Assembly (NCBI GenBank): GCA_007922225.1
Contig: ML679989.1
Coordinates: forward strand, 17,611,974 to 17,675,973
DNA: 64,000 nt
Direction: 5' to 3'
Source: Emydura subglobosa
Taxonomy: Eukaryota > Chordata > Testudines > Chelidae
Part shown: positions 49,085 to 61,290 of the stretch, one piece after another
Position numbering within the stretch: position 1 is the stretch's first letter
Layout of the letters: each line of letters starts with the position of its first letter
Position numbers and translations under genes: made by a program
Notes under the pieces: model-generated
What the model saw: only the letters and a program-made list of their open reading frames with translations
Databases searched by the model: none
What the model was told of the DNA's origin: nothing

Positions 49085-51165
49085 GGCTCCAACGAGAGCT
49101 ATTTAATTGCTAGAAAATCAAAAAGGAATTCTACAAAAAGTGGAAACATGGGCAAAGTACTAAGGAGAAGTACAAATAAATAGCATAAGCATGTAGGGAC
49201 AAAACCAGAAAGGCTAAGGCACTGTATGGGTTACCTCTGGCAAGGGACATAAAAGGCAATAAGAAGAGGTTCTTTAAATACATTAGAAGCAAGAGAAAGA
49301 CAAAGGAAAGTGTAGGTTACTTGGGAAGGCGAGCTAATAATTGATGACATAAAATAAGCTCAGATGTTTAATATCTATTTTGCTTCAGCCTTCGTGAAAA
49401 AGGTTAATGGTGACCCGATACCCAACACAATTAATATTAACAAGGGGGAAGGAACGCAAGTCAAAATAAGGAAAGAACAGGTTAAAAATATTTAGATAAG
49501 TGAGATGCATTCAGGTTGGCAGGACCTTATGTAATTCATCCTAGGGGATTTAAGGAAATAGCTGAAGCTATCTCAGAACCATTAGCGATTATCTTTCAGA
49601 ACTCCTGGAGCATTGGTGAGGTTCCAGAGGACTGGACGAGGGCAAACATAATACCTGTTTTTAAAAGGGGAACAAAGAGAACCTGGAGGATTATAGACCT
49701 TTCAGCCTAACTTAGATACCCGGAAAGATACTGGAACAATTTATTAAACAATCAATTCATAAACATCTAGAGGATAATATAGTTATAAGGAATCATGAAC
49801 ATACCATACCATGCCAAACCAATCTAATTTCTCTCTTGGACAGAGTTACTGTCCTAGTGGTTGTGGGGGAAGCAGTGCATGTGATATATCTTGAATTTGG
49901 TAAGACTTTGACACAATCCTAGAGAGGTGGTGGAATCTCCATCTTTAGAGGTTTTTAAGCTGAGGCTTGACAAAGCCCTGGCTGGGATGATATAGCTGAG
50001 GTTAGTCCTGCTTTGAGCAGTGGATTGGACTAGATGACCTCCTGAGGTCCCTTCCAACTCTATGATTCTATGATTCTATGAATCCCACATTATATTCTCA
50101 TGGGCAATCTAAAGAAATGTGATGTAAATGAAATTATTATAAGGCGGGTGCACAACTGTACTCAAAGTGTAGTTATCAGTGGTTTGCTGGGCATATCTAG
50201 TGTTGGTTCCTCAGGGTTCAGTCCTGGATCTGCTATTATTCAATATTTCCATTAATGACTTGGATAACAGAGGGGAGACTATGTGCTTAAAATCTGTGGA
50301 TGACATCAGCTGGGAGGAGTTGCAAGCACTTGAAGGACAGGATTAGAATTCAAAATGACCTTGAGAAATTAGAAAATTGGTCTTGAATCAACAAAGTAAA
50401 ATTCAATAAAGACAAGTGCAAAGTACTTCCCTTAGGAAGGAAAAATCAAATGAACAACTACAAAATGGGGAATAACTGGCTAGTTGGTAGTACAGCTGAA
50501 AAGGTTCTGGGGGTTCTGATCAATCACAAATTAAATGTGAGTCAGTCTGATGCAGTTGCAAAAAAGGCTAATATCTTTGTGGGGTGTATTGGCAGTAGTG
50601 TTGGATACAAGACACAGGAGATAATTTTCCTGTTCTGCTTCACACTGGTGTGGCCTCAGCTTTAATACTGTATTCAGTTCTGAGCTCCACACTTTAGGAA
50701 AGATATGGTTAAATTGGAGAGAGTCTAGAGGAGAGCAACAAAAATTGTAAAAGTTTTAGAAAACCTGACCTATGAGGAAAGGTTAAAAAAAACTGGGCAC
50801 ATTTAGTTTTGAGAAAAGAAGACTGAAGAGGGACCTGATAAGTCTTCAAATATAAGGGTCATTATAAAGAGGACTGTCATCAGTTGTTCTCCATGTCCAC
50901 TGAGGTAGGACAAGAAGTAATGGGCATAATCTGCATCAAGGGAGATTTAGGTTAGATATTAGACAAAACTTTCTAACTATACGGGTAGTTAAGCTCTGAA
51001 ATAGGCTTCCAAAGGAGCTTGTGGAATCCCCATCATTGGAGGTTCTTAAGAACAGGTTGGACAAACACCTGAAAGGGATGGTCTAGGTTTATTTGGTGTT
51101 GCCTCAGTGCAGGGGGCTGACTTAATGACATCTCAAGATCCCTTCCAGCCCTACATTGGTGTGAT
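49085..51165 (+). mobile_element. CR1 LINE, 3' ORF2 portion, interrupted
   Basis: Plus-strand reading gives CR1 reverse-transcriptase stretches, for example 'FQNSWSIGEVPEDWTRANII', with stops and frameshifts. The second part, from 50086, resumes with the RT region where the catalytic motif reads Val-Asp-Asp, then runs to the CR1 3' UTR with 'gaggttcttaagaacaggt' and 'tcaagatcccttccagccc'. The copy is inactive and is split by a younger CR1 insertion at 49920-50080. Confidence 0.85.
49920..50080 (+). mobile_element. Young CR1 3' end nested in an older CR1
   Basis: A 161-bp CR1 3' terminus begins at 'agagaggtggtggaatctcc' and ends in repeated ATTCTATG units. It interrupts the older CR1 coding part, whose sequence continues on both sides. 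The 5-base string 'aatcc' at 49915-49919 and 50081-50085 may be the target duplication. Strong 5' truncation is usual for CR1. Confidence 0.85.
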
Positions 51166-51169
51166 TTAC

Positions 51170-51660
51170 AAATGGTACTGCAATACCATCCTCCTTCCTT
51201 TTGTGTCTCATTTTTGCAATGCTGTAGATGTTTTTGCCAGCCAGATGTGAGTCATTTAAAAGCTCAGTGTATAGGACATCTAGGGCGCTCTTTTTGGACT
51301 TTTTCACTGCCCACTTGGTAGCTTGCTTTGCTTCTTTACATTCATTTTCATTCACACTTGGTGGATTTATGTTTTTTCTTTATGAACCATTTTCTTGTTT
51401 CAGATCACTACTTGCACTTCATTGGCCCACCACCACTCCTACTCTTTCCCTTGGTTTTCCCCTCTTCATGAGCCATAAACCTCTGCCACCATCGCGATCC
51501 ACATTCATTTGAGGTAGTTCTGTTCCTCTTGAACTGATGCCAGAGCTATTTCTGAACACTTATCCTGTGCTGCTTGCACAAACTTCTCTGCTGAACGTCC
51601 CCTTAACTTTCTGCACTTTAACTTTGTTTCTTTTGGGCAAAGTTCCACTCTACATAGAAA
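51170..51660 (-). mobile_element. RTE-like LINE fragment (endonuclease-RT linker)
   Basis: A minus-strand frame (51355-51122) has 'KEAKQATKWAVKKSKKSALD' and then 'IYSIAKMRHKRKED'. This fits the linker before the RT of RTE/BovB-type elements. Traces of the preceding 'W-W-x-x-E' area are seen at about 51420-51450. Stops show that it is dead. It abuts the end of the CR1. Confidence 0.55.
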
Positions 51661-52117
51661 ATACTAGAAAGCACAGAAATGCATCTAGTCTCCTGTGCAC
51701 ACTATAATCTGCGCATAAAGGAGGCAGCAATGCCAATTCAAAGGAGAATGCGTGTCTTTGCCTTTCGGGTGTCAATTAAAAGTGGCATAAAATAAGCTCT
51801 TCCTACAATTGCAGAGGGAAAGAGACCCACCTACAGATGGGGGCTGATACTAATCCAGAGCATTATTAATGTCTTTGAGAATTTGAGGCACGAAAGAAGC
51901 AGAAAGCCATATTTTTATTCACTTTGTTGGTAGGAAAGAGGAAACCACTTTACACACAGCATGTCACAGTCTTGCAGCTTGAGCTGTGTTGAAAGCCAGC
52001 ATCTGACTCCACCTTTCTCCCCCCCTTGAAGGCTGAAACTAACTTTCACGTACCATCTCTGGGCTTGCTGCTCCACAGGTTCCTCTTTTGTTCAGCAGAA
52101 GCAGGAGAAGGAGCCTG

Positions 52118-55100
52118 ATGTCTTGGCGTGAGCTTCTTCCCCCTTCCCTGGTGATTTTAGCTGGGCTGATTGGGATCCTGTTGCTTTGTATCACCACGAA
52201 AGATGTGCAGAACCCTCCCAGGTGCAAGGTAAGGAATGGCTATCACAGAGGTGGGGTTAGCCTGGCATGAGGTGTGCCAGGGTTAATATTGACATCAGCG
52301 AGCACAGAATATTTCATACATCACGGTCTAATCAGGTCACCCTGTTCAAGGGAGCCTGTCTTTTTACTTTGGGATTATTGCATCTGTTGTACCACTGTCT
52401 CCAAATCATTAACAACTGCCTCGTTTTATGCTGTGCAACACGCTGTACTCTGAAGTAAATTAACTCAGTAGCAAACTTCAAGGAGTGCTGGCCCTCCCTC
52501 TTCAAAGGACCACAAGCACAAAGCTCGCTCTCTGGCATGACTCCTTGCAGCTGCGACAAGGACTAATATCAGCAAACTTCCTTTTTGTACAGTATCTTTA
52601 CTGCTAAGACGTTCCAGGGTGCCGTCCAGCCCAGCGAGGGCCTGTGTCACCACTGCCCTGCTACCTGGGGTGCCTCACGATGCTTTGCTGCTGTGGCTTC
52701 CAACCTGGGATCCTCACAAACAGCCTGCAGGTCACACCCTGAATGTCTGTGTAGAGCCACAGCCCCGTCCAGCAACTCTGACCCTAGCAGCCTGTCAGGA
52801 GACACCAGCCACACACTGGCTTCAAGAAACCTTGGTTACCCCTTGCAGCGTGACCCCAACACGCTCCCGGTCCCTGATTTCCCCCCAAAATGTGTGTTCT
52901 GCCCTCTCCTGGACCGTCCAGATATAATTAGGTCCAATGCCCCTCTAAGAGGATCAATATACAATAGTTTGCTACCCTAAATGGAGTTACCCACACAGTT
53001 CACAACACTGGATTAGTTTTGATTAAAGAATAAAACAAGTTTATTTAATTGTAAGCAAGCTCTGTGTATCTGAATGGCCCTCCCCTACTCAGCCAACTGA
53101 AAGGGGGGGGGCACTTTATTTACATAATGAAATGTTGTCCTCCTATGGTATGAACAAAGGCAGCAGAACTGTGTTTAGCCTGTTCTGATGAAAGATTCAC
53201 TCTCATCTAAACAGAACTCAACAAAGGGGGCGTTCGGATGTTAGCGCACTGTAAGAGCAATCAGGGCAGGGTTGGGGGTCTTCCTGCTGAGACTGTAACA
53301 GCCCAGATTAAAGTCTGTCTTCAGGGGATGGATTGACTATCTCCTCCCACTGTTAAAAGGTAGAATTAATTATTCCTCTTGGAGTCTTTTGTTTTCTTAA
53401 ATAGCAGGGACAGTGCTCCGGTGTCAGCAGAGGGTTTGCCCCATGAACTGAGAGCTGGAAACTGAAACTTGCTGAAAGCTGAAACTCACTAGAGCTGGGA
53501 AACCACCAGAGATTGACAGCCAGCAGAGGAGGCCCGCAGGTGGCGGGAACCAACAGAGGAGGCCAGTTGAGGCCCATGTCTGGCAGGCAGCGGGAGCCAG
53601 CAGAGGGGATCCGCAGGTGGTAGGAGCCAGTGTTTTCCCAAACCAGTGCTGTGCTACTTCCTTCCTTTTAGTAAAAGGTTTACTTTCTACACTCAGACTC
53701 TGTGCCTGTGAGAGGGGAAGTGTTGCCTTTTGGGGGTGCCCAGGGGATAGTGTGTGAATTCCCAGGTGACTGGGTGAGGGCTCGAGCCGGTTTGGTGCTG
53801 TATCATTGAGAGGAACCCCTAGATAGAGAACCCGGCCCTTGCTGCTGCCGGCTCTGTCTGGCAGAAGGGTTGCATAATTACAAGGAGATAGGTTTTAACT
53901 GAGTACAAGTATAAGACATTAAAGTCAGAAATGGCTGTCAGAAAAATGAAGATAAAACGCTTCCTGGTACTAAACTTAGCAAACTAGGCTTGGTTCAAGA
54001 CGTTTACAGTAACATTGAGAACCAAACTCTCAGGCCAGGATCCTCTCTCAAAGTCCAAAGGCTGTTTCTTTTGTCATCTTAGGTGAAAAGAAGAGATATG
54101 GCTAGGGAGAGACAACTTGAGGTGTTTTTGCGACTCACTATTATAGTTCAGGCCCCTTTGGAAATGCATTTTCCTGAAGGTTACCCCTAGATAAAGTTCA
54201 TTCCTGTTGCGAGGTTGGAGTCAAGGAGTCTGGTGGTGAAAAAGATTCCACACTGTTGTTTGCTATGATACAGATCTGTTCATTCCTTGACAAAGAATGA
54301 CCACTTAATAGGTGATGGCCCATCAGCTTTGATGACACCTAGCTAGAAGTGTCAGCTTTGTCCTCCATCCTTGAGAAACAGATTTATCCAGACTTGTCTG
54401 GTAAACACATTTCAGATCTAATTGCAGCTTATGGTTATAACTTTATATATACTGTTACTGCACACATTTCATCATGATATTATTGACCAGCGAGTTGTTA
54501 GTTTTCAGATGATATTTTACAAGACATATTCTGTACAAAGATTATTACAATGGTGTATAGGGTGTGAATGCAGGCGTGCATTTGGTCAGGACTGCTAACA
54601 GCTTGGGCTCTCCCTATAACAGCATTAGAAGGCCAGGTACAGGTACCGTGCTCCAGTGACCTCTAATCTGATATATGATATATATGATATATTTGCATCG
54701 GATATGAAAATACTTTGCATTAGATCCATCCTTGGTTGTAGCCAAGAGCAAAGCCATCTAAATAGTGCAAAAGTGTTTGTGAGCATTCATTCGAACACCC
54801 CAACAGCTGTTTGGTTTGACCATGATCATGAGCTCTTGCAGTAAGGACCTCTGCAACCGAGGGCCCTACACCTTCCTATTCCAAGAACTTCAACCTTGCT
54901 CGCATCAGCCGTAGCATTCCCATTGAATGCAACTGTCTCAGTGGGTGGCAAACAGGAAGGTGGGGTTTTTTTCAGGTCATCTAGTCTTTGCTCAAAAGGC
55001 AGGATTTGAAAAATCCACTTATCCAGGAAAAGTAGGAAGCTTTTTCCAGACAAGTGCTGTCAACTTTTGGAGAATCAATGTTCTCATTGCAGCATGATCC

Positions 55101-58100
55101 AAACCTGGTTTACCTCAGTGTGACATCGGCCAGGTCATTAAAGTATTGCAACCACTTGAGGGAGATGGCAGCCAAAGTCAGCACTCGGCACAATCTGCTC
55201 AGAAAACTGGCCAGTTTAACCTGGGCTGCAAGTGCCTGGATGCTTAGAACATCAGCTCTTGCTCTCTGCTATTCAATGGCAGAATGCTGTGCTCTGTCTG
55301 GTATCGCTTCTCTCACATGAAGCTGGTTGATGTAGAGTTTAACAAAGCTTATGCGGATTGTTACTGGGACTTTATTGGCAACTCCATTGCTATGGCTACT
55401 GATACTTAATAACATAGCACTGCCCCACATTCACTGTGAGAAAGCCTCTGTCACATTGCTGGCCAAGACCTGTGAAAATAGCGACCTGCCATGGTATGCA
55501 GACCTCTTCAGCCACTCACCCTTCTAGACGCTCTTTTTGGTCATTCATGCCACCACTACTGGCTCTCCACATGGCTGCTGATTACGCCATTAAATGGTTG
55601 GGTACATTGCATGTACACTGATGATGATGATTGTTCTCATTTAAAAAGAAAAAGGTTTCTAGCCATTATGTTTGTAAAGATGAGCTTATAAATGTGAATG
55701 GAGTGTAACTGAGGAAGCAAAGCCTGCCTGAGTCTGCAGCAGGACAACTCCAGTTTCTCTGTTGCTGCTGAGAGCTTTCCCAGGTTTCAGTGAAGGAAAA
55801 TTGACCACTCCTCAGTTTTCACTGATGCTATTTAGAACCTTGCAGGTACCTGTGAAACTGATCAGAATCAGATCAGTTTCATTCTGCTGATGCTTGGGGT
55901 AGCTCTGGCCAGGGCAGTGAGGCTGAAACTATTTACAGGGCGGAGGTTGATTCAAAAATAAAGATTAAGGTTGGGAAAGAGAGAAAGCAAAGGCAGGGGT
56001 AGATTAACAGTAATTCTCCCTGCCCCTGCACCCACACTCCCTCATAGCTATCAACAGGCACCAAGTGGGAAACAGACAAAACTCCTTCTAGTGCCCAGAA
56101 GAGAGGGGGATAGCTTAATAGTGATCAGATATTTGCTCCCCAGAGACAGATACGAAAGAGCCCTGAGCAAATCAGCACCTGACAGGAATTCCAGCACCAG
56201 CCCCTTTCCCAGCAGCTGGTGGAGGAGAGAGCTGGCTTCACCCATGTACTTTGCCTTGGAACAGTATCTCTTGTCATGGCATTTAGCTAGTGGGTTTAGT
56301 CCTCTGGCTAGTAGATGTCTGGTAAGTGTGAACGAATGGGGCTGAAGGATGGACGTGTGGACTGGCGAGAGCATGTGTTCAGCTATTAGCAGTTTAGTTA
56401 CAGCAAGCCCTTGTATTGCTTGGGAGCTAGCTAGTAGCTGCTGCTCTGGGCAGTTATCATCATGTGAAAGGGGGATATACACGCTGTCACAAACTTGTGG
56501 ACGCCTAGGAGTGCCTACCTGTCACTTGGCTACTCAGTGTGACCTCAGAACGTCACCATGACAGCAGGGGATGGACTGATGCCCTGCCCTTTGACAATGA
56601 CCCCTTAGCAGCACAGGGCTTCTGGCTAGAGCTGGTCGAGAACTTTTTCGTAAAACGTTTTGTTGAAAAATACCAATTCGTGAAAACCGAAACCTTTCAC
56701 GGGAAAGGACAAGATCCAATGAAACTTTTGTGGAGAAAGTTTCTCAGGTCCAGGATGGGAGGGAGTCCTCCCATTATAGCCAATAACATGGTGGGAAGGC
56801 CACTCACCTGGGATATGGGAGACCTTTGAGTCCTCTACATCCCAGGAAATGCTCTCCCCATCAGGCTATTGACTAGTCTAGGATGGGTCTCTCTTGCTGG
56901 TTTTTCATGCCAATCCCCAAAAGTCTTGGTTTCAGCCCAAGGTGGTATGGGAAATCTTTTGAAAGCCCAAATCTATTTATGACATGTAGTTAAGCAGTCT
57001 TCATGCCCTCAAGTAGGGGGAATGCAATAAAATAATGAAACAGTCTTGTGTAACTTTTACCGGCTGACTTTCGCTATTATAACTGTGAGAGCACTGATTG
57101 GAATTATACTTAGCACTTCTACACATCTGTCATCCTAAGCCTTTTACAAATGCTCACTAACAGCTTTATAATTAGGGCTGGGGAAACTATTCACAGCAGA
57201 TATTTTGTGTCAAATTTAGCCCTTCATTCTGTTTGTGACTTGTCTGCAAATAGATTGCCATTTCCATGAATCTGTTCATTCAAAAATTATCCAGGGCCTA
57301 GTTCTGATTTACACAAAGGCCGATCTACACAGCTCTGGCAGTGTAAATGCAGATCTTAAAGTAATTGTAAATCTATCTCACTTTAACGACTCAAGCAGTG
57401 TAGAATGGCTTTAGTGTAAATGAGAGTCAGGCCCTCAGTGAATATTATATGCAAACAGAATTGAGCCCGTGGCTTGCTGGAAAACTGTTCAGTGACTATT
57501 ACTCTGAGCATTCAGAATTCACATTTTAGACTTTGAAGCTGGGATTTTGCAAAGGGGCCTAAAGGATTTAGGCACCCAATTTATCTCCACTTTCAATAGG
57601 AACTTGGTGTTCAAATCCTGTTTCAAATTTTGACTAAATGGCCAGGAATTTTCTTGTAGTACTCACCAAGTTTTAATTATAATCATAAAGCACTGTGCGC
57701 AGCTCAGCCCTCCTTAGTGAGTAACCCTACAATAACAAACCAAAGTGCATATTTGATAGAGGTGAAAACATTCCCGCTAAGGAAGCTTGAAGTAGATCTT
57801 ATTTTTATGCTTTTATGGGATTATTACAAACTTCTGAAGGGAGAAAAGGGCCTGAAAACTACTTTGATGGTGACATTTTCCTTGGACAGTTGATGCATTT
57901 GGCAAACAACACCTAATAGACACTCCCTCAGAGTGCTTATAAAACACACATTTCTTCATGTGTGGAGCTCTCCACTTGCTGCCCGCTCTCGTGATTTTAT
58001 CTGCTCTCTGCTATTTGGCAGGGTTTTTTTTAAGCCCTATCTGCTGGAATCATGTGAACACGTGAGCATCTCAGTTTTCATTAAAAATAAAGATAAGTTT

Positions 58101-60053
58101 CTAGCCTTCACTGTTGTAAAGAAAAGCCTGAAAATGTGACCTGAGTGAAACTGAAGGGCCTTGAAACCAGAATGAAAACAACCCCACGTATTGTTTTGTA
58201 ATATCTCATGATTTAAGCCAAACTCTTGGATTTTTTGCAGCCTGACTCCTGATTCTGCAATGGTTGTATAACACCAACACCTCTGGGTGGGTTGTTGGCA
58301 GCAGAGATTGAAACTGGGACCTCTAGATCTTAAAGCCTTTACTGTCCGAGCTAAAAGTCCTGTCTTTGTTAGCTAGCCCTGCCGCAGGCTCATCAACTCA
58401 TGTACTAGAAGGGGGCAGAGGGCCACGCCAAGTGCGCATGGTCTACACTTGTGTAACAGGGTAGGAAGGTGCTGAGATAATATTATGAATAATGAATATG
58501 CTCTTGTGCTGCTGCCCCTCAGGCTTCTGCTCTGCTGAAGCATGGGCCAGTCTGTTCAGGACTTTAAAAAGAAACTGCAGAGTTAAACCTCAGAGACAGA
58601 ATGCCATACGACTTCTTAAGGAGCAATGCCGAAGGTCTAGAACACACAGCAAATGTATTATTCAGCCACGCAAAGTCCACAGGTTGCCTCCAGCTCCTCC
58701 TAGAGGACCCTGCCCCCACTGAGCTCTGATTAGTTCTGCTGTCAGGCGCTGGATATATGAAACCTGCAAGACTGCTTGCCCTCAGTGGAAACCCTCAGCA
58801 CAGGCTGCAGAAACAGCTACTGAGCTTATCTAGTAACTGCCACACCCTACTCTTGGCTGTTTCTGGGTTCTTCTAAATTGCACAGGTCTGTTCTCTGCAT
58901 GTGTGCAGACACAGAGAATTCAGCTAAAATCCACGCCTCCTTCCCATGGCTCCTTCTCCCTTTCTTTGTACTTAAAATCAAATGCTGCAGTCTATCCATA
59001 TGAGTGTCATGTTCTGGGGTGCAATCCAGACTAGTCAGGGGTTGTGTCACCACCTAGTTGGTAACAATGGGGCTTCAATGCCCTGCTGCTGTGGCTCACA
59101 GCCTGGATGCCAGCAGCCAGCAGATAAGCACACCGGTCACACCCGGAGTGTCTGTGCACTGTACATCCCTGGATCAGGAACGCAGACTCTGGCAGAAGAG
59201 CCCCACCCTGCTTCCACCAACCAAGTGCTGGGTGACCCCAACACACTCCCAGACCTGAATTTCACCAAAACCGTGTGTTCTGAAGTGGCCAGCCCTCTCC
59301 TGGGTCACTCAGAGAAATAATAAGGTTAGTTGCGTCTTTAAAGAGACAAAAGTGAATTACAGCCTATTAACTTAACTGGGGTAAATACGCCCGTCCCTTC
59401 AAACACAGCACTGAGCCGGTTTATAGTTAAAATAAAAACCCAAATTGATTAACAATAGGACATTGATTAGTTTTGTTTTCTAATATGTTGATAGACATTT
59501 ATTGTCTCTACCTTGTGACGGAGTTGGTCAGAGAAGTAAACACATTCCTTTGCCAAGGGCAGACCTGTGTTGTGTAGTAACTCCCCCTGACGTGCCTGGC
59601 CTAAACACCTTTTAGTCATAATTCCAGCATATATCCACAACTCTTAATACACAGCCCATACATACATCATGAAGACTATTCATGGTCAGTGAGTTATTCG
59701 TTTTCCAGTGATTTCTTACATCCCACCTATTAGATACAGATTATGCCATCTGTGAGTTGGAGTACACTGAACTGATCAGAACAGCTGAAACTCATGACCT
59801 GGCACCGGTGAGCACTGGGGATGCTCTCAGGGACACGACAAGTTACAAGGCCAAGGATCCCCACAATAACAAACCAGTGTGCAAATACCTGTCTTCAGAG
59901 GTGTATTGATTTATGACCGTTGTGTTGTTTTTCAGTATGGCATCGTGCTGGATGCTGGCCCATCCCACACTGCCCTATTCATATACCAGTGGTCGGCCAG
60001 CAAAGAGAACAATACCGGGGTGATCAGTGAACATAGCTCCTGCACTGTGCAAG
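52118..60053 (+). CDS. ENTPD2: Ecto-nucleoside triphosphate diphosphohydrolase, ENTPD2-like, 5' part (2 exons)
   Basis: Cell-surface enzyme of the GDA1/CD39 family that hydrolyses extracellular nucleoside triphosphates. Exon 1 (52118-52228, 37 codons) encodes a short cytoplasmic N-terminus and a membrane anchor (about residues 9-27), then 'TTKDVQNPP'. Exon 2 (59936-60053) encodes '[19 protein letters not shown]', with apyrase-conserved region 1, and ends in phase 1, as in family members. The remaining exons with ACR2-5 and the second membrane segment lie beyond the window. The usual first Ser of ACR1 (DAGSSHT) is Pro here. The N-terminal anchor fits ENTPD2 best, but 'HTALFIYQW' also resembles sauropsid ENTPD8, so paralogue identity is not settled. 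The gene is divergent from NELFB. Confidence 0.8.
52600..54600 (+). repeat. Long turtle interspersed repeat, copy A
   Basis: The sequence aligns by eye with 58850-59800 in the same orientation. Shared blocks include 'gtgaccccaacac', 'tgtgttctg', 'ctctcctgg' and the distal 'catcatgat...gaccagcgagtt' part. It probably belongs to a long-terminal-repeat family, but no coding part was found. A GC-richer segment at about 53340-53880 seems inserted in it. It occupies the start of ENTPD intron 1. Confidence 0.55.
53340..53880 (+). mobile_element. Inserted LTR-like segment with short tandem blocks
   Basis: This stretch interrupts the longer repeat and has no counterpart in copy B at 58850-59800. It includes repeated blocks around 'gccagcagagg', 'ggtggcgggaacc' and 'gcagcgggagccagcagag' (53515-53630), and a U3/R-like part with 'cttttagtaaaaggtttac'. 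A solo LTR is the likeliest explanation. No target duplication could be fixed. Confidence 0.4.
54655..55620 (+). mobile_element. Non-LTR retrotransposon fragment, C-terminal RT region
   Basis: Frame 55054-55320 contains '[20 protein letters not shown]' and '[17 protein letters not shown]'. This matches the region behind the catalytic domain in a widespread vertebrate LINE group. A later frame has 'DLPWYADLF' near 55485-55510. Stops and shifts break it. I cannot name the clade with certainty. Confidence 0.6.
56630..56990. repeat. Unclassified interspersed repeat
   Basis: It starts 'agagctggtcgagaacttt' and contains 'gtgaaaaccgaaacctttc', 'tgggagggagtcctccca' and 'caggctattgactagtcta'. These lines look like a diverged high-copy turtle repeat. 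No coding part is present. It lies in ENTPD intron 1. Confidence 0.4.
57293..57434. mobile_element. Palindromic MITE, 142 bp
   Basis: The left end 'agggcctagttctgattta' and the right end 'taaatgagagtcaggccct' are imperfect inverted complements. An inner 'gatctacac' to 'gtgtaga' pair is also present. It is non-coding and lies in ENTPD intron 1. Confidence 0.65.
58235..58400 (-). mobile_element. tRNA-Lys-type SINE (turtle Cry-like)
   Basis: On the minus strand, 'cttttagctcggacagta' resembles a tRNA A box and 'aggtcccagtttcaatctc' a B box, at tRNA-like spacing. This arrangement fits the tRNA-Lys-derived Cry SINEs of turtles. The copy is diverged. It lies in ENTPD intron 1. Confidence 0.5.
58850..59800 (+). 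repeat. Long turtle interspersed repeat, copy B
   Basis: Homologous to 52600-54600 in the same orientation, including the 'ggtgaccccaacacactccc' block and the final 'gtcagtgagttattcg' part. It lacks the insert seen in copy A. It ends about 130 bases before ENTPD exon 2. Confidence 0.55.
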
Positions 60054-60604
60054 GTAAGACGGCTGTCTGCTGCTAATGAATGGACACGTGCCTTTGGTGG
60101 CATTTCGTTGCATAGTCGTTTCCCCCCACATACCCTTTTCCTAACTCTGCACAGAAGAATTACTATGAGATGCAAATAAATCCCCATCAAACTAAAGACC
60201 CAGGAAGCTGTTTCTGCTCTGTCTTATGACTGAAACATCTGGTGGAAAATTAAGTGGAACTGCCTATTCCATGAAATGGCACTGGCTGAAGCATATGAGA
60301 GGCCAGTGTGTCTTGGTAGGAGTGGCATTGATTGTGTTTATGGCATTGTCTCTTCACTGGTAACAGGATCTGGTGTCAGTGGTACTGTGTGTCGGCTGTT
60401 ATGGGAACAATAGATATTGGGTTTGAGAACAATTCAGTAGCTCACGCTGTGCTGCAACCACTCTAAGGGGCTCTGTATCCATGGGAAGTGGCTTGCAGGA
60501 TCTGTGCCTGATTTCGCAAGCTCCTCAGGTCTACAGAGAAAGATCAGGATGCTGCTGATACCGGCAACCATGCTGCCAGATCTTTCTGAGTCACCTCACA
60601 GATA

Positions 60605-60775
60605 GATAGATCGCTTTTCAGCCAAGGATATCAAAACACTTTGCAAAAATTTTTGCCCCCACTTTACAGATGGGGAAACTGAGGCACACAGCGAGGTAGG
60701 GACCTGCTGAAGATGTCACAGTGAGTCAGCGACAGAGCTGCATAGTAAATCTCCAACCTGTGCACTTCACATTAG
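60605..60775. repeat. MIR-like SINE
   Basis: It has 'caaaacactttgcaaaa', 'actttacagatggggaaac', 'tgaggcacacagcgaggt' and 'gtgagtcagcgacagagct', in MIR order. It lies in ENTPD intron 2. Confidence 0.7.
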
Positions 60776-61133
60776 CACGTTTTGACAATAGTTGAGACGA
60801 GATTAACTGTTGTGGAACTCCTAGACCTACTGAAAACTATTAGTTCTTGTATCCGCTTTTGGCAAGATTGCATCTTTCATGTACAGCAAAATCAGGTTTC
60901 TAGCCCTTTTCACTGCAAAGAAGACTTTTTGGTGTCATCTTAACCGAGCCCTGCAGAAAACTGTCTCTAGCTAAAACATGGCAGCAACCAAGGTGCGAAA
61001 GTCCACTTCCTTCACACTTGATTTGACAAAGGAGGTGTGAGCTCTGTTTCCATCCCATCTCACTTATTCTCTATAAAGTGTGAAATCTGTCAATATCACA
61101 AGTACAACTATGTTCTTGATAGGAGCATGGAAT

Positions 61134-61290
61134 AATCATCTGACCCACTTACAACCAAAGCCGTTGAATTGTGTCCATACGGCAACTTTTTTCACCACAC
61201 GGCTATGTGCTGGCACTGAGCTTTAGATTCTGCATCTGCTTTGTGGCTGAACCCTGTTCATCTCAGTGCATACTGGGAAAAATCTGAACA
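61134..61290 (+). repeat. 157-bp dispersed repeat, copy 1
   Basis: Aligns end to end with 63301-63458 in the same orientation. It begins 'tcatctgacccacttacaac' and ends with 'ctgggaaaaatctgaa'. No reading frame is shared between the copies. Confidence 0.75.

Noticed and set aside
52600..59800. A single endogenous retrovirus with two LTRs
   Set aside because: The two related repeats are too different from each other, and the DNA between them holds LINE and SINE pieces but no gag, pol or env.
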